From positions 2,615,001-2,679,000 of the forward strand of contig NZ_CP086111.1 of the NCBI RefSeq assembly GCF_016806835.2: DNA of 64,000 nucleotides. The letters run 5' to 3'. The position numbers and the translations under genes are program-made. The notes below the pieces were generated by a model. It did not search any database, was not told the DNA's origin, and saw nothing but the letters and a program-made list of their open reading frames with translations. Positions 18,245 through 28,136 of this stretch are shown one piece after another. How positions within the stretch are numbered: position 1 is the stretch's first letter; the number at the start of each line of letters is the position of its first letter. The DNA comes from Skermanella rosea (lineage in GTDB: Bacteria > Pseudomonadota > Alphaproteobacteria > Azospirillales > Azospirillaceae).

Positions 18245-19804
18245 TCACGCCTTCTTGATCGGAATGGCGACGAACTGCTCGGTGCCCTGGCGATTGACCC
18301 GCAGCAGCACCGCCCCGCGGCCCGCCTCCCTGGCCTCCTGGACCTTCGCCGCGATCTGGGCGGGAGCGGCCACCCGCTCGTTGCCGACCTCGGTGATGAC
18401 GTCGCCCGGCCGCAGGTTCACGCCGTCGGCGGTATCCTCGAGCCCGACCACCAGCACGCCCTCGACACCCTCGGACAGGCCGAAGCGGCGCCGGCCGGTC
18501 GCGTCGATCGAGGACAGGGTCAGGCCGAGGACGGAGTCGGTCTGGGCCGCTCCCGGCCCGTCCGGCGACTGCGTCGCGGCGGCGACCTGGGGCTGGTCAG
18601 GCATCGCGTCCAGCGTGACGGAGACGGTCTCGCGCTTGCCCCGGCGCAGCACGTCGAGCTTCACGGTCGACCCGGTCTTGCTGTCGGCCACCATCCGGGT
18701 CAGATCCTTGATGGTGTCGACCGGCCGGCCGTCCAGCGCCAGGATCACGTCCCCCGCTGCGAGCTTCGCCTTGGCGGCCGGGCTGTTCGACGTCACGTCC
18801 GCGACCAGCGCGCCCTTGGGCTGACCGAGGCCGAGGCTGTCGGCGATCTCCGGCGTGACCTGCTGGATCTGCACGCCAAGCCAGCCGCGGCTGACCGTGC
18901 CGTTCTCGCGCAGCTGGGCGATGACGCCCTTGGCCAGGTTCGAGGGGATCGCGAAGCCGATGCCGACGCTGCCGCCGTTGGGCGAGAAGATGGCCGTGTT
19001 GATCCCGATCACGCGGCCGTGGACGTCGAAGGTCGGGCCGCCGGAATTGCCTCGGTTGATCGAGGCGTCGAGCTGCAGGAAGTCGTCGTACGGCCCGGCC
19101 TGGATGTCGCGACCGCGGGCGGAAACGATGCCGGAGGTCACCGTGCCGCCGAGCCCGAACGGGTTGCCGATCGCGATGACCCAGTCGCCGACGCGCGCCG
19201 TGTCGCTGTCGCCGAACTCCAGGTAGGCCAGCGGCTTTTCGGCATCGACCTTCAGCAGCGCCAGGTCGGTCTTCGGATCGCGCCCGACCAGCTTGGCGTC
19301 CAGCCTGGAGCCGTCATGCAGGGTCACGCTGATCTCGTCGGCGCCGTCGATCACGTGGTTGTTGGTCACCACGTAGCCCGCGGCGTCGATGATGAAGCCG
19401 GAGCCCTGGGCCTGCTGGCGCTCGGCACGGGGACGGGCGCCGCGCTGCTGCTCCTGGAACTGGCGGAAGAACTCCTCGAAGGGCGAGCCGGGCGGGAACT
19501 CCGGCATTCCCGGCAGGCTGCGCTGCTCGGGAGCGGCGTCGCCGCCCTGGACGGTCGAGACGTTGACCACGGCCGGCATGACCCGGTCGACCAGGTCGGC
19601 GAAGCTGCCCGGCAGTTCCTGCGACACGGCCGGCACGGTGACCGGCGCGGCGGCGGCGTCTCCTGGACGCATGGCAGCGGCGCCGGACAGGATCGTGGTG
19701 CCCAGCAGGAAGGCGGCGGTCGCCCGGCGGAAGCGGGACGCGAGGGCAGGGGCGGCGGAAAGGGGACGGGCGGGGGAGCGGGTAACCGGAAGATGCGGGA
19801 CCAT
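18245..19804 (-). CDS. periplasmic serine protease of the DegP/HtrA (Do) family
   Basis: The 519-aa periplasmic protease/chaperone has a long N-terminal signal region (about residues 1-52, ending GDAAAAP), a trypsin-like domain with catalytic triad His150 (TNNHV), Asp180 (KTDLALL) and Ser254 (NRGNSGGP), and two PDZ domains (about 300-390 and 420-510) that bind unfolded protein. A Gln/Arg-rich loop at 110-133 (FQEQQRGARPRAERQQ) is typical of DegP-like LA loops. It degrades misfolded envelope proteins. The kinase/regulator pair directly downstream on the same strand fits envelope-stress control. Confidence 0.93.
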   Translation of the reverse strand: MVPHLPVTRSPARPLSAAPALASRFRRATAAFLLGTTILSGAAAMRPGDAAAAPVTVPAVSQELPGSFADLVDRVMPAVVNVSTVQGGDAAPEQRSLPGMPEFPPGSPFEEFFRQFQEQQRGARPRAERQQAQGSGFIIDAAGYVVTNNHVIDGADEISVTLHDGSRLDAKLVGRDPKTDLALLKVDAEKPLAYLEFGDSDTARVGDWVIAIGNPFGLGGTVTSGIVSARGRDIQAGPYDDFLQLDASINRGNSGGPTFDVHGRVIGINTAIFSPNGGSVGIGFAIPSNLAKGVIAQLRENGTVSRGWLGVQIQQVTPEIADSLGLGQPKGALVADVTSNSPAAKAKLAAGDVILALDGRPVDTIKDLTRMVADSKTGSTVKLDVLRRGKRETVSVTLDAMPDQPQVAAATQSPDGPGAAQTDSVLGLTLSSIDATGRRRFGLSEGVEGVLVVGLEDTADGVNLRPGDVITEVGNERVAAPAQIAAKVQEAREAGRGAVLLRVNRQGTEQFVAIPIKKA

Positions 19805-19952
19805 TCAAGGCTCCTGGCTGAACGAATCGGAAGCCGCTGCGGGGCGGCATTGATGGCGTTCTAGCGGGCCGAGCCTTACCGCTGCCTTGCGGCAACATTA
19901 AATCGCCGAAAGGTTGCCCGGCGGCACGGCGCCCCGGAGGCCCGCCGCGAGG

Positions 19953-21047
19953 TCAGTCCAGCACCTCGCGCAGGGCGTCCATCAGCGCGTGGTTCTCCTC
20001 CTCGGTGCCTATCGTGATCCTCATGCAGTCCGGCAGCCCGTAGGCGCCCAGCGACTTTACCAGGATGCCGTGGTCCAGCAGGTGCTGGGACAGGGTCGGG
20101 ACGCTCATGGTCGGGTCCGGCGGAATCCGGATCAGGAGAAAATTGCAGACGCTGGGATAGACCCGGACGCCGATCGCCCGCAGTTCGTGGGACAGCCAGG
20201 CGCTCCAGGAGTCATTGTGGGCGAGCGTCGCCTCCTCGTGCTCCAGGTCGCCGAGCGCGGCGGCGGCGGCGGCCTGCGCCGGCAGCCCGACATTGTAGAG
20301 CGGCCTGACCCGGTCCAGCGTCTCGATGATGGCCGGTGGCCCGTAGGCCCAGCCGATCCGCAGGCCCGCCAGCCCGTGCAGCTTGGAGAAGGTGCGGACC
20401 ATCAGCACGTTGTCGTGCTCGCTCACCAGGTCGAAGCCGGGATCGTAGTTGTTGCGGCGGACATAGTCCGCGTAGGCGCTGTCGAGCACCAGCAGGGTGT
20501 GCGCCGGCAGCTCGGCCCGCAGCCGCTGAACCTGTTCCGCCGGGACATAGGATCCGGTCGGGTTGTTGGGATTGGCCAGGAACACGATCTTGGTCCGGTC
20601 GCCGGCCAGTTCGGCAAGCGCCTCCACGTCCACCGCGAGGTCGCGCTCGGCGGCGATCATGGGCGTCGCGCCGGTCATCCGGGCGGCCTTGATGAACCCA
20701 TGGTAGCCGTACTGGTGGAACAGCACCTCGTCACCCGGGCCGGCATAGGCCTCCGTGACGATCTGGATCATCTCGTCCGACCCGTTCGAGCAGGTGATGT
20801 GATCCGGTTCGATGTCGTAGCGGCGGGCAATCGCCATGCGCAGCGCCGTGTGCTCGCCGTCCGGGTAGCGGTGCAGGTTCTGGGCGGCCTGCCGGTAGGC
20901 GGTGATCGACTTCGGGCTCGGTCCCAGGGCGTTGTGGCTGAGCGACAGGTCGATGAGGGGACGCCCGCCGTGCGGAAGGCGGATCATCGGCTTGTGCGGG
21001 GCTATCTGGCCGATGCCCACCCTCGGTGTCAGCCGTTCCATCGGCAA
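19953..21047 (-). CDS. histidinol-phosphate/aromatic aminotransferase (class I/II, HisC type)
   Basis: The 364-aa fold-type I PLP enzyme has the motifs expected of HisC: LIDLSLSHNALGPSP at the N-terminus, LHRYPDGEHTALR, NPNNPTG at 159-165, DSAYADY with the PLP-ring Asp, and the PLP-binding Lys at about 222 in TFSKLHGLAGLR. It transfers an amino group between glutamate and histidinol phosphate or a related acid. It is not beside other his genes, so an aromatic or alternative substrate is possible. The downstream spacer to htrA is about 150 bp. Family certain, substrate less so. Confidence 0.85.
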   Translation of the reverse strand: MPMERLTPRVGIGQIAPHKPMIRLPHGGRPLIDLSLSHNALGPSPKSITAYRQAAQNLHRYPDGEHTALRMAIARRYDIEPDHITCSNGSDEMIQIVTEAYAGPGDEVLFHQYGYHGFIKAARMTGATPMIAAERDLAVDVEALAELAGDRTKIVFLANPNNPTGSYVPAEQVQRLRAELPAHTLLVLDSAYADYVRRNNYDPGFDLVSEHDNVLMVRTFSKLHGLAGLRIGWAYGPPAIIETLDRVRPLYNVGLPAQAAAAAALGDLEHEEATLAHNDSWSAWLSHELRAIGVRVYPSVCNFLLIRIPPDPTMSVPTLSQHLLDHGILVKSLGAYGLPDCMRITIGTEEENHALMDALREVLD

Positions 21048-21157
21048 CCGTCTCCCTGCTTCGCGCTCCCGCCCCGTCCGGCGGGAGTCATGGCCTTAAA
21101 TCATCATACAAATCGAAACCGAAGGAACATTCCAGTGACCGGATGGCGCAGGGAACT

Positions 21158-21790
21158 TCAGAGCACCTGCCCGGAGCGGCGCGCCACGGGGAGCGGCCTT
21201 GCCTGGTCGTCGACGAAACCGCCGGCATGCAGGCGGGTCAGGATACGGTCGAAATGGGCCGGGGTCGCCGGCCGGTCGTAGCCTTCCATCCAGTTCTGCT
21301 CCAGGAAGGCCAGCATGGCGGGCTGTCCCAACTCGGCCTCCCACAGGATGCCCAGCAGCGACGTCAGCGTCTCCTCGTCCTGGCGCTCCTCCTCAGACAG
21401 GGCCGTGGCCGCGTCGGCCTCGGCGACACGCCCCGTCTCCGGCCCGGCGCCGAGGCCGAAGTCGTAGAGGGACCGCCGCTCCGGCGAGCAGAGCTGCCAA
21501 TGGGCGATCTCGTGGATCACGACTGACGGCTCGCTGCGGGTCCGGATCCGCCGGCCGTCCCAGCTGAACGCCTCGGCGGGCGCCTCGTCCAGGGTTTCGA
21601 TCCCCAGGGACGCGGCCAGCGCCACGGCTTGGTCCCGCTGCTCCGCGGGATCGCCGAGTCTCCCGTCGGGCGGGATCGAGGAGGCGATTCTGCGGAAAGC
21701 CGTGAGTGCCAGCGGCCGACCGGCCAACCCCTGTTCGAAGCGGTCGATCACCGCGGGCAGATCGGAAGTGTCGATTGGTGTCAGTATCAT
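21158..21790 (-). CDS. elongation factor P hydroxylase-like protein (EpmC-related)
   Basis: From ATG 21790 the product is 210 aa; an upstream extension of 42 residues is basic and unlikely. The core HEIAHW at about 93-98 followed by ERRSLYDFGLG matches the pattern of EpmC, where HExxH plus a nearby DYGY-type stretch binds iron and hydroxylates lysylated EF-P. The downstream helical region is acidic (EEERQDEETL). No epmA, epmB or efp is nearby. A different metal-dependent or structural role cannot be excluded. The gene is on the same strand as hisC, about 110 bp upstream of it. Confidence 0.6.
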   Translation of the reverse strand: MILTPIDTSDLPAVIDRFEQGLAGRPLALTAFRRIASSIPPDGRLGDPAEQRDQAVALAASLGIETLDEAPAEAFSWDGRRIRTRSEPSVVIHEIAHWQLCSPERRSLYDFGLGAGPETGRVAEADAATALSEEERQDEETLTSLLGILWEAELGQPAMLAFLEQNWMEGYDRPATPAHFDRILTRLHAGGFVDDQARPLPVARRSGQVL

Positions 21791-22009
21791 AACGCTGCTT
21801 GGAGTCCGCTGTCCTGGTCCGCGGCCGGTGTCCGGCGGCGGTGCGCACCATAGCACCCGGCGACGCCCAGTCACCCGCCGAAAAGTCGCACGGGAGCCGG
21901 ACCGGGGCGGACTCACGAAAATTTAGGAAAGTCTGCTTTAATCCTGCGCGATGGTCCGCCGTTGCGTGCCGCCGCGGGGACCCAATAACTCAACTCCAGG
22001 TGTCATTCC

Positions 22010-22381
22010 ATGTCCTATGGCAACGAACTCAGCGCCTCTGATAACGCCGGCACCTTGAGCCGCCAGGAACTGTCCGCTTCCCTGCAGGAAATCAGCCGGG
22101 AACTGGAAGGTCTGCGCAGCGAAATCGAAAAGGTCGGGACCGTCGCCCAGCAGATCGACGCGATCGCCAAGCAGACCAACCTGCTGGCGCTCAACGCCAC
22201 GATCGAGGCGGCCCGTGCCGGCGAGGCCGGGAAGGGATTCGCGGTCGTGGCGGGCGAGGTGAAGAACCTGTCCGGCCAGACCGCCGCGGCGACCGCGGAA
22301 ATTTCCTCGGTGCTGCAAAGCCTGACCAAGCGGACCCAGCATCTGGGCCAACTCGTCGAGAAGGCGATCAGCTCGGTCTGA
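22010..22381 (+). CDS. minimal soluble methyl-accepting chemotaxis signalling domain
   Basis: This 123-aa protein consists almost entirely of the highly conserved hairpin tip of chemoreceptors: helical N-terminal segment ([18 protein letters not shown]), then [20 protein letters not shown] and [20 protein letters not shown], the part that contacts CheA and CheW. There are no transmembrane segments, HAMP domain or ligand-binding domain, and only a short helix lies on each side of the tip. Full receptors are usually over 400 aa. It may be a decoy or adaptor for the receptor array, or the remains of a larger receptor; the clean start and stop and the upstream spacer favour an intact small gene. 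No che genes are nearby. Confidence 0.8.
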   Translation: MSYGNELSASDNAGTLSRQELSASLQEISRELEGLRSEIEKVGTVAQQIDAIAKQTNLLALNATIEAARAGEAGKGFAVVAGEVKNLSGQTAAATAEISSVLQSLTKRTQHLGQLVEKAISSV

Positions 22382-22461
22382 TGCCGCTACCGGACGTCCC
22401 CTTTCGGCTCATGGGTGCGAAAGGGGACGATCCGTCGTGAATGGAGCCCGGATATCGGGGT

Positions 22462-22647
22462 TCAGAAGAACAGGCTGTACAGCCCGTATCCCGCAGCGAT
22501 CACGATCGCCCACGAGGCGAGGGCCGCGGCGAGTATTGTCGCGACGCGGCGGCGGGGCGACCAATCGCCATCGTCGGCTCCCTCCAGCGTCCCCGGATAG
22601 GGTTGGGTCTCAGGCTCTACTTTGCGGTACAGGGCAGCCTGCTTCAC
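22462..22647 (-). CDS. 61-aa single-pass membrane protein
   Basis: A GTG at 22647 with AGGA six bases upstream gives a 61-aa protein: a soluble acidic N-terminus (EPETQPYPGTLEGADDGDWS), then RRR and one C-terminal transmembrane helix of about 25 residues (VATILAAALASWAIVIAAGY), ending near the terminus. The positive charges before the helix predict a periplasmic C-terminus. It is convergent with the MCP-like gene, 80 bp away. Family and function not recognised. Confidence 0.55.
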   Translation of the reverse strand: MKQAALYRKVEPETQPYPGTLEGADDGDWSPRRRVATILAAALASWAIVIAAGYGLYSLFF

Positions 22648-23118
22648 GGTCAATCCTCGCCAGACCAGTATGTTGCTTCGACACATTAGGCGCCCCAATG
22701 CCTAAGGTATCGTAAATGGTAGTGAGCCGCTAACTACCTCTCAGGTACTAGATATATGGCAATAAACCTGTCGGGCGAGACATGGTTCCAAAAAGACCTA
22801 AACAGACGTGGTATTTTTCATCTTCAACATTGGGATCACCGGGGTGTCGCGAACCAACGGCCAGGAACCAGGCGGCAGGGCGTAGAAACTGCCAGCACGA
22901 TGTTCGTGGAAGCGATCAGGATCTCCGCGAAGATCAATCAGCCCGGGCCAAGGCCGGCCGCTCCTGCCCGTCAGCCTCATCAAGGCCGCGTGACTCCGGT
23001 TGATGTTGGAGCCGGGAGTGCCGGTGCCGCCTGCGGAGGAGAGCGGCCCGGTGCGAGGTCCGGTGCCGCTCCCCTTCCCGTTATCCCTTAGGCCGCCTTC
23101 GATTCAGGAAAACCGGGC
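22648..23118. other. intergenic stretch without a convincing gene
   Basis: Open frames here (for example 22756-23091 on the plus strand) are Arg/Pro/Gly-rich with no recognisable pattern or ribosome site, and lie in an area bounded by small genes read leftward. The AT-rich part near 22690-22800 probably holds the promoter of the 22462-22647 gene. Confidence 0.5.
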
Positions 23119-23271
23119 TCAGGCCCTGGTCGGCGGCTGAACGTCCGGCGGCGGGTCCTGCATCGGGGGAATTTCCGGAGTCGGTTCGACCTCGGGCGGC
23201 ACTTCCGCCGGCGGGGTGTTGGGCTGGTCGGGATCCACCCCCGGAGGGCCGGTAAGCTCGAAGCGCGTCAT
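23119..23271 (-). CDS. 50-aa proline-rich small protein
   Basis: Two adjacent ATGs (23274 and 23271) follow AAGGAG; the second has the better spacing. The protein MTRFELTGPPGVDPDQPNTP continues with repeats of PP plus acidic residues (AEVPPEVEPTPEIPP, QDPPPDV) and ends PPTRA. It has no signal peptide or membrane segment and should be extended and disordered. Its strong ribosome site and regular composition support a real gene. It lies between a 61-aa membrane protein and an entericidin-type lipoprotein on the same strand, perhaps as part of a stress-response cluster of small genes. Confidence 0.65.
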   Translation of the reverse strand: MTRFELTGPPGVDPDQPNTPPAEVPPEVEPTPEIPPMQDPPPDVQPPTRA

Positions 23272-23375
23272 CATGATCTCCTTGCTGTGTCCGGGTACTT
23301 TTCATCAACCTTCAGGCGCATGAAAAGTCCCGGACGCGCAACGGATTTCCGTCGTGAAGCCTGTTCAGGCGACCG

Positions 23376-23534
23376 TTACTGGGCGCTGTCCTGGACGGCT
23401 TCGCCGGCGCGCTCGGTGTCGCGGCCGAAGCCTTCGAGGGTGTTGCAGGCTCCAAGCAGGGTAACCAACGCCAGGGCGCCGGCAGCCATCATGAAGGGAC
23501 GGGCCTTGCGATCCGGACGGTTGAGCTTCGTCAT
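23376..23534 (-). CDS. entericidin A/B-family small lipoprotein
   Basis: The 52-aa lipoprotein has a basic N-terminus (KLNRPDRKARP), a hydrophobic signal helix, and the lipobox LLGAC with the lipidated Cys at residue 30. The mature part NTLEGFGRDTERAGEAVQDS is the signature of the entericidin family, envelope lipoproteins expressed in stationary phase or under stress. The start at 23534 follows GGAG about 12 bases upstream. It is short enough to be missed by simple gene finders but its identity is clear. Confidence 0.88.
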   Translation of the reverse strand: MTKLNRPDRKARPFMMAAGALALVTLLGACNTLEGFGRDTERAGEAVQDSAQ

Positions 23535-23825
23535 TTCTGTCGTCTCCGAAGTTGATTGGTATTCGACAAGGGAACACCGCGTTTCGGCGGATGTTCCATG
23601 CGGCGCGACGGCGTCGTCATGGATCAAGCGGATAGAGCCTTCGGAGGCAGCGCCGCGACGACAGCGTGCAGTAAAGCCGGAACCCCGCCATGTCTGCGGG
23701 AATCTTGACAGAATCCGCAAGGTGCCGCTTTTCTGGGCACCACATCGGCTGGAGACGCAATCATAACCACCATAGAGCGGGAAGGCGGAGACCGTCGGGT
23801 CGCCCTGCGCCACCATATCACCGAG

Positions 23826-25118
23826 TTGCTCAGGCTTGCCGTGCCGGTGATCGTCGCGCGGGCCGGACTGATGGTCATGTCGGCCGTCGACATCCTGATC
23901 GTGGGCCGCTACGGCTCCCAGGAACTGGCCTATCTGGGGCTGGGCACCCTGCCGGCACAGATGCTGGTGACCGCCGGCATCGGGCTCCTGCTGGGCACCC
24001 TGATCCTGACCTCCCACTCGGTCGGGGCGGAGACGCCGGAGGACTGCGGGCCGATCTGGCGGCGTTCCTTGCCCTACGCCTTCCTGCTCGGGATGGCTGC
24101 CGCCCTGCTCAGCCTGGGCGGCGAGAGCTTCTTCAGGCTGACCGGGCAGGACGCCGACGTGGCGAAGGGCGGCGCCGGCGTGTTCTTCGTGCTGGCGGCC
24201 GGGATCCCCGCGGCCATGCTCTACACCACGTCGGCCTTCTTCCTGGAGGGGCTGAGGCGGCCGGTGCCGGGCATGATCGCCATGATCGCCGCCAATCTCC
24301 TCAACGTCCCGCTCAACCTGATCCTGGTGTGGGGAGCCTGGGGCATCCCGGCGCTGGGCGCGGAGGGGTCGGCCTGGGCGACCACCGCGGTGCGCTGGAT
24401 GCTGGCCTTGTCGATGATGGCCTATGTCTGGTACCTGCCGGACCGGGACCGCTACGGCATCCGCCGGACGGTCACCCGCTGGTGGAGCGGTGCCGCGCAC
24501 CAGCGGCGGCTCGGCTATGCCGCCGGGCTCAGTCTGGCGCTCGAAAGCAGCGCCTTCTCCATCCTGGGCCTGTTCGCCGGCATGGTCGGGCCGCTCGACC
24601 TGGGCGCCTACACGATCCTGCTGAACCTGGTCGCCCTGTCCTTCATGACCGCCGTCGGTCTGGCGACCGCCACCGGGGTGCGGGTCGGAGTCGCCTATGG
24701 CCGGCGCGACCGGCGCGAGATCATGGTGGCGGGATGGACCGGACTGGGGGTCACGACCGTGATCCTGGCCGTGTTCGCGGTGCTGTTCGCGCTGCTGCCC
24801 GGAACCATCGGCGGCCTGTTCACGGCCGACCCGGACATGCTGGCCCTGACGGTGCCGCTGGTCGCTTTCAGCGCGCTGATCCTGATCGTGGACGGCGGGC
24901 AGGTGGTCATGGCGAGCGCGCTGCGCGGCCAGAGCGACGCCTGGATCCCGACGGTCCTGCACTTCTTCTCCTACTACGGGATCATGATCCCGCTGGGCGC
25001 AGCCCTGGCGCTGTGGGCCGACCGGGGCGTCGCCGGACTGCTGGAGGGAATCCTGATCGCCAGCGTCTTCTCGGTGGCCGTGCTGTCGATCCGGTTCCAC
25101 CTGCTGTCGCGGGCATGA
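23826..25118 (+). CDS. MATE-family multidrug/toxin exporter
   Basis: The protein has about 12 hydrophobic segments and the MATE pattern: LRLAVPVIVARAGLMVMSAV at the start, VNLP-like NLLNVPLNLILVWGAWG in the middle, and an internal pseudo-repeat beginning LGYAAGLSLALESSAFSILG. It should exchange cations for drugs or organic cations across the inner membrane. The start is unclear: the given TTG (23826) lacks a ribosome site, whereas the same frame upstream reads ITTIEREGGDRRVALRHHIT from an ATA at 23763 preceded by GGAG. No ATG lies in that frame close by. Length from the TTG is 430 aa, slightly short for the family (about 450). Confidence 0.82.
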   Translation: MLRLAVPVIVARAGLMVMSAVDILIVGRYGSQELAYLGLGTLPAQMLVTAGIGLLLGTLILTSHSVGAETPEDCGPIWRRSLPYAFLLGMAAALLSLGGESFFRLTGQDADVAKGGAGVFFVLAAGIPAAMLYTTSAFFLEGLRRPVPGMIAMIAANLLNVPLNLILVWGAWGIPALGAEGSAWATTAVRWMLALSMMAYVWYLPDRDRYGIRRTVTRWWSGAAHQRRLGYAAGLSLALESSAFSILGLFAGMVGPLDLGAYTILLNLVALSFMTAVGLATATGVRVGVAYGRRDRREIMVAGWTGLGVTTVILAVFAVLFALLPGTIGGLFTADPDMLALTVPLVAFSALILIVDGGQVVMASALRGQSDAWIPTVLHFFSYYGIMIPLGAALALWADRGVAGLLEGILIASVFSVAVLSIRFHLLSRA

Positions 25119-25322
25119 CGGCGGGATATGCTGCGGACGGCCGATGCGCTATGGTCCGACTCCGCCCGGTGTCCGTCGGGAACCGCGGCCAAGGTGTAAC
25201 GCATTGTTAGCGTCTGCAAAAACTGGTACACCCACCTTATATATGCCGGGTGTCCAAATCGCCGGGCGGTGCCCGGTGATCTTGCCCGCAGTCATCGTTT
25301 AACCTGAACCTGAGTTCGATTT

Positions 25323-28064
25323 TTGACCGCCAATCTCACACCTCCGCCTTCCGATATTTCGCCGGTCACCATCGAAGAGGAGATGCGGCGCAGCTATCTC
25401 GATTATGCCATGAGCGTGATCGTCAGCCGCGCGCTTCCCGACGTGCGCGACGGTCTGAAACCGGTGCATCGCCGAATCCTGTTCGCGATGAAGGAAGGCG
25501 GTTACGACAGCAACAAGCCCTACAAGAAGTCCGCTCGTATCGTCGGCGACGTGATGGGTAAGTACCACCCCCACGGCGACAGCGCGATCTACGATGCCAT
25601 GGTCCGCATGGCCCAGGACTTCTCGATGCGCCTGCCGCTGATCGACGGGCAGGGAAATTTCGGATCGATGGACGGCGACCCGCCCGCAGCCATGCGCTAT
25701 ACCGAGGCGCGGCTGGCGAAGGCGGCGGAGAGCCTGCTCGACGACATCGACAAGGATACGGTCGACTTCCACCCCAACTACGACGAATCGTCGGCCGAGC
25801 CGGACGTCCTTCCCGCGCGTTTCCCGAACCTGCTGGTCAACGGCGCCGGCGGCATCGCGGTCGGCATGGCGACCAACATTCCTCCCCACAATCTGGGAGA
25901 GGTGATCGACGCCTGCTGCGCCTATATCGACGACAACGACGTCACTATCGAAGAACTGATGGAGCATGTGCCGGGTCCGGATTTCCCGACCGGCGCCCAG
26001 GTGATGGGCAAGGCCGGCATCCGGCAGGCCTACCACACCGGCCGCGGTTCGATCGTGATGCGCGGCAAGACCGAGATCGAGGAGATCCGCAAGGACCGCT
26101 GGGCCATCGTGATCAACGAGGTGCCCTACCAGGTCAACAAGGCCCGCATGATGGAGCGGATCGCCGAGGTCGTCCATGACAAGACGATCGAGGGGATCTC
26201 CGACCTGCGCGACGAGTCGGACCGCGACGGCGTGCGCGTCGTGATCGAGCTGAAGCGCGACGCCGTCGCCGACGTGGTGCTGAACCAGCTCTACCGCTAC
26301 ACCCCGCTGCAGACCTCGTTCGGGGTCAATGCGCTGGCGCTCAACGGCGGCCGGCCGGTGACGATGACCCTGAAGGACATCATCTCCGCCTTCGTCGCCT
26401 TCCGCGAGCAGGTCATCACCCGCCGGACCGAGTTCGAGCTGGGCAAGGCGCGGGAGAAGGCCCACACCCTGGTCGGCCTGGCGGTCGCGGTCGCCAACCT
26501 GGACGAGATGATCGCGCTGATCCGCCGGGCGCCCGATGCCGGCGTCGCGCGCGAGGAGATGATGGCCCGCGAGTGGCCGGCGGGCGACGTCGCGCCGCTG
26601 ATCGCCCTGATCGACGAGCCGGGCAGGGCGGTCAGCCCGCAGGGCACCTACCGCCTGTCGGAGGCCCAGGCCCGGGCGATCCTGGAACTGCGGCTGAACC
26701 GCCTGACCGGCCTGGAGCGGGACAAGATCGGCGCCGACCTGCGCGAGGTCACGGACCGGATCGCCTATTATCTCGAAGTCCTGGCGTCGCGCACCCTGTT
26801 GCTGGAGATCCTGAGGACCGAGCTGCTGGAGATGAAGGAACGGTTCGGCACTCCCCGCCGGACCACCCTGATGGAGCTGGAGTTCGAATCCGACATAGAG
26901 GACCTGATCCAGCGCGAGGACATGGTCGTCACGGTCAGCCACTCCGGCTATATCAAGCGGGTCCCGGTCTCGACATACCGGGCGCAGAAGCGGGGCGGCA
27001 AGGGCCGCTCGGGCATGAGTATGAAGGCGGAGGATACGGTCCACGACCTGTTCGTCGCCAACACCCACACGCCCATGCTGTTCTTCTCCTCGCGCGGCAT
27101 GGTCTACAAGCTGAAGGTCTGGCGCCTGCCGCTCGGTACGCCGCAGGCGCGCGGCAAGGCGCTGATCAACCTGCTGCCGCTGGTCGACGGCGAGACGATC
27201 TCGACCGTCATGCCCATGCCGGAGGACGAGACGACCTGGGGCGACCTGTGCGTCTTCTTCGCCACCAGCAAGGGCAACGTCCGCCGCAACAAGCTGTCGG
27301 ACTTCACCAACATCCGGGCCAACGGCCTGATCGCGATGAAGCTGGAGGAAGAGGGCGAGCGGCTGATCGCGGTGCGGACCGGCACCGTGGATCAGGACGT
27401 GCTGCTGGCGACGCGCGGCGGCAAGTGCATCCGGTTCCAGGTCGACGACATCAGGATCTTCAGCGGCCGGACCTCCACGGGCGTCCGCGGCATCCGGCTG
27501 GCCGACGGCGACGAGGTGATCGGCATGTCAATGCTGAACCATGTCGACGCCGACGCGGACGAACGCGCCGCCTACCTGCGCCAGGCCAACGCCGAGCGCC
27601 GGGCGGCAGGCGAGGAGGCGTCGAGCGACGAAGCGCCCGATCCCGACGCGGAGGTCTCGACGAACATCGCCCTGTCGCCGGAGCGCTATGAGGAGATGCG
27701 GCGCAAGGAGGAGTTCATCCTGACCGTCTCCGAACGCGGATTCGGCAAGCGCACCTCCTCCTATGAATATCGGGTGACCGGTCGGGGCGGCCAGGGCATC
27801 TGGAATATCGAGATGAACGAGCGCAATGGTCCGGTCGTCGCCGCTTTCCCCGTCACGGATGACCATCAGGTCATGTTGGTGACTGATGGAGGGCAGATGA
27901 TCCGGATGCCGATCCACGACGTCCGGATCGCCGGCCGCAAGACCCAGGGCGTCACCCTGTTCAGGGTGGCGCAGGGAGAGCGAGTCGTCTCGGTCGCGTG
28001 GCTGACCGAGGAGGCGGAAGCGGAGACCGCCGTGAGCGGGGGCGACGATGCGTCCCCCGAGTGA
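25323..28064 (+). CDS. gyrA: DNA gyrase subunit A
   Basis: The 913-aa GyrA with GyrB introduces negative supercoils. It starts at TTG 25323 (MTANLTPPP), giving the family-typical N-terminal length. Active-site Tyr lies near 126 in MRYTEARL. The quinolone-determining region reads GDSAIYDAM, with Ser87 and Asp91 intact (S83/D87 in E. coli numbering), the drug-sensitive form. The GyrA box QKRGGKG near 557 begins the DNA-wrapping beta-pinwheel domain, which contains a charged alphaproteobacterial insertion ([20 protein letters not shown]) near 740. It is followed by coaD after about 70 bp on the same strand. Confidence 0.97.
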   Translation: MTANLTPPPSDISPVTIEEEMRRSYLDYAMSVIVSRALPDVRDGLKPVHRRILFAMKEGGYDSNKPYKKSARIVGDVMGKYHPHGDSAIYDAMVRMAQDFSMRLPLIDGQGNFGSMDGDPPAAMRYTEARLAKAAESLLDDIDKDTVDFHPNYDESSAEPDVLPARFPNLLVNGAGGIAVGMATNIPPHNLGEVIDACCAYIDDNDVTIEELMEHVPGPDFPTGAQVMGKAGIRQAYHTGRGSIVMRGKTEIEEIRKDRWAIVINEVPYQVNKARMMERIAEVVHDKTIEGISDLRDESDRDGVRVVIELKRDAVADVVLNQLYRYTPLQTSFGVNALALNGGRPVTMTLKDIISAFVAFREQVITRRTEFELGKAREKAHTLVGLAVAVANLDEMIALIRRAPDAGVAREEMMAREWPAGDVAPLIALIDEPGRAVSPQGTYRLSEAQARAILELRLNRLTGLERDKIGADLREVTDRIAYYLEVLASRTLLLEILRTELLEMKERFGTPRRTTLMELEFESDIEDLIQREDMVVTVSHSGYIKRVPVSTYRAQKRGGKGRSGMSMKAEDTVHDLFVANTHTPMLFFSSRGMVYKLKVWRLPLGTPQARGKALINLLPLVDGETISTVMPMPEDETTWGDLCVFFATSKGNVRRNKLSDFTNIRANGLIAMKLEEEGERLIAVRTGTVDQDVLLATRGGKCIRFQVDDIRIFSGRTSTGVRGIRLADGDEVIGMSMLNHVDADADERAAYLRQANAERRAAGEEASSDEAPDPDAEVSTNIALSPERYEEMRRKEEFILTVSERGFGKRTSSYEYRVTGRGGQGIWNIEMNERNGPVVAAFPVTDDHQVMLVTDGGQMIRMPIHDVRIAGRKTQGVTLFRVAQGERVVSVAWLTEEAEAETAVSGGDDASPE

Positions 28065-28136
28065 TCGGCAGAGCAACGATCGGTGCAGGGGGCGGCAAGT
28101 TGAAGGGCGCCCCGACGTGAAGGGAAGAAGCGGCAG

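Noticed and set aside
22798-22983. A short hydrophobic minus-strand stretch reminiscent of an antiporter fragment
   Set aside because: The similarity is too vague and is interrupted by stops; it could not be supported.
22756-23091. A 111-codon plus-strand frame between small genes
   Set aside because: No ribosome site, no pattern, and Gly/Ala/Arg-rich C-terminal half; treated as non-coding.
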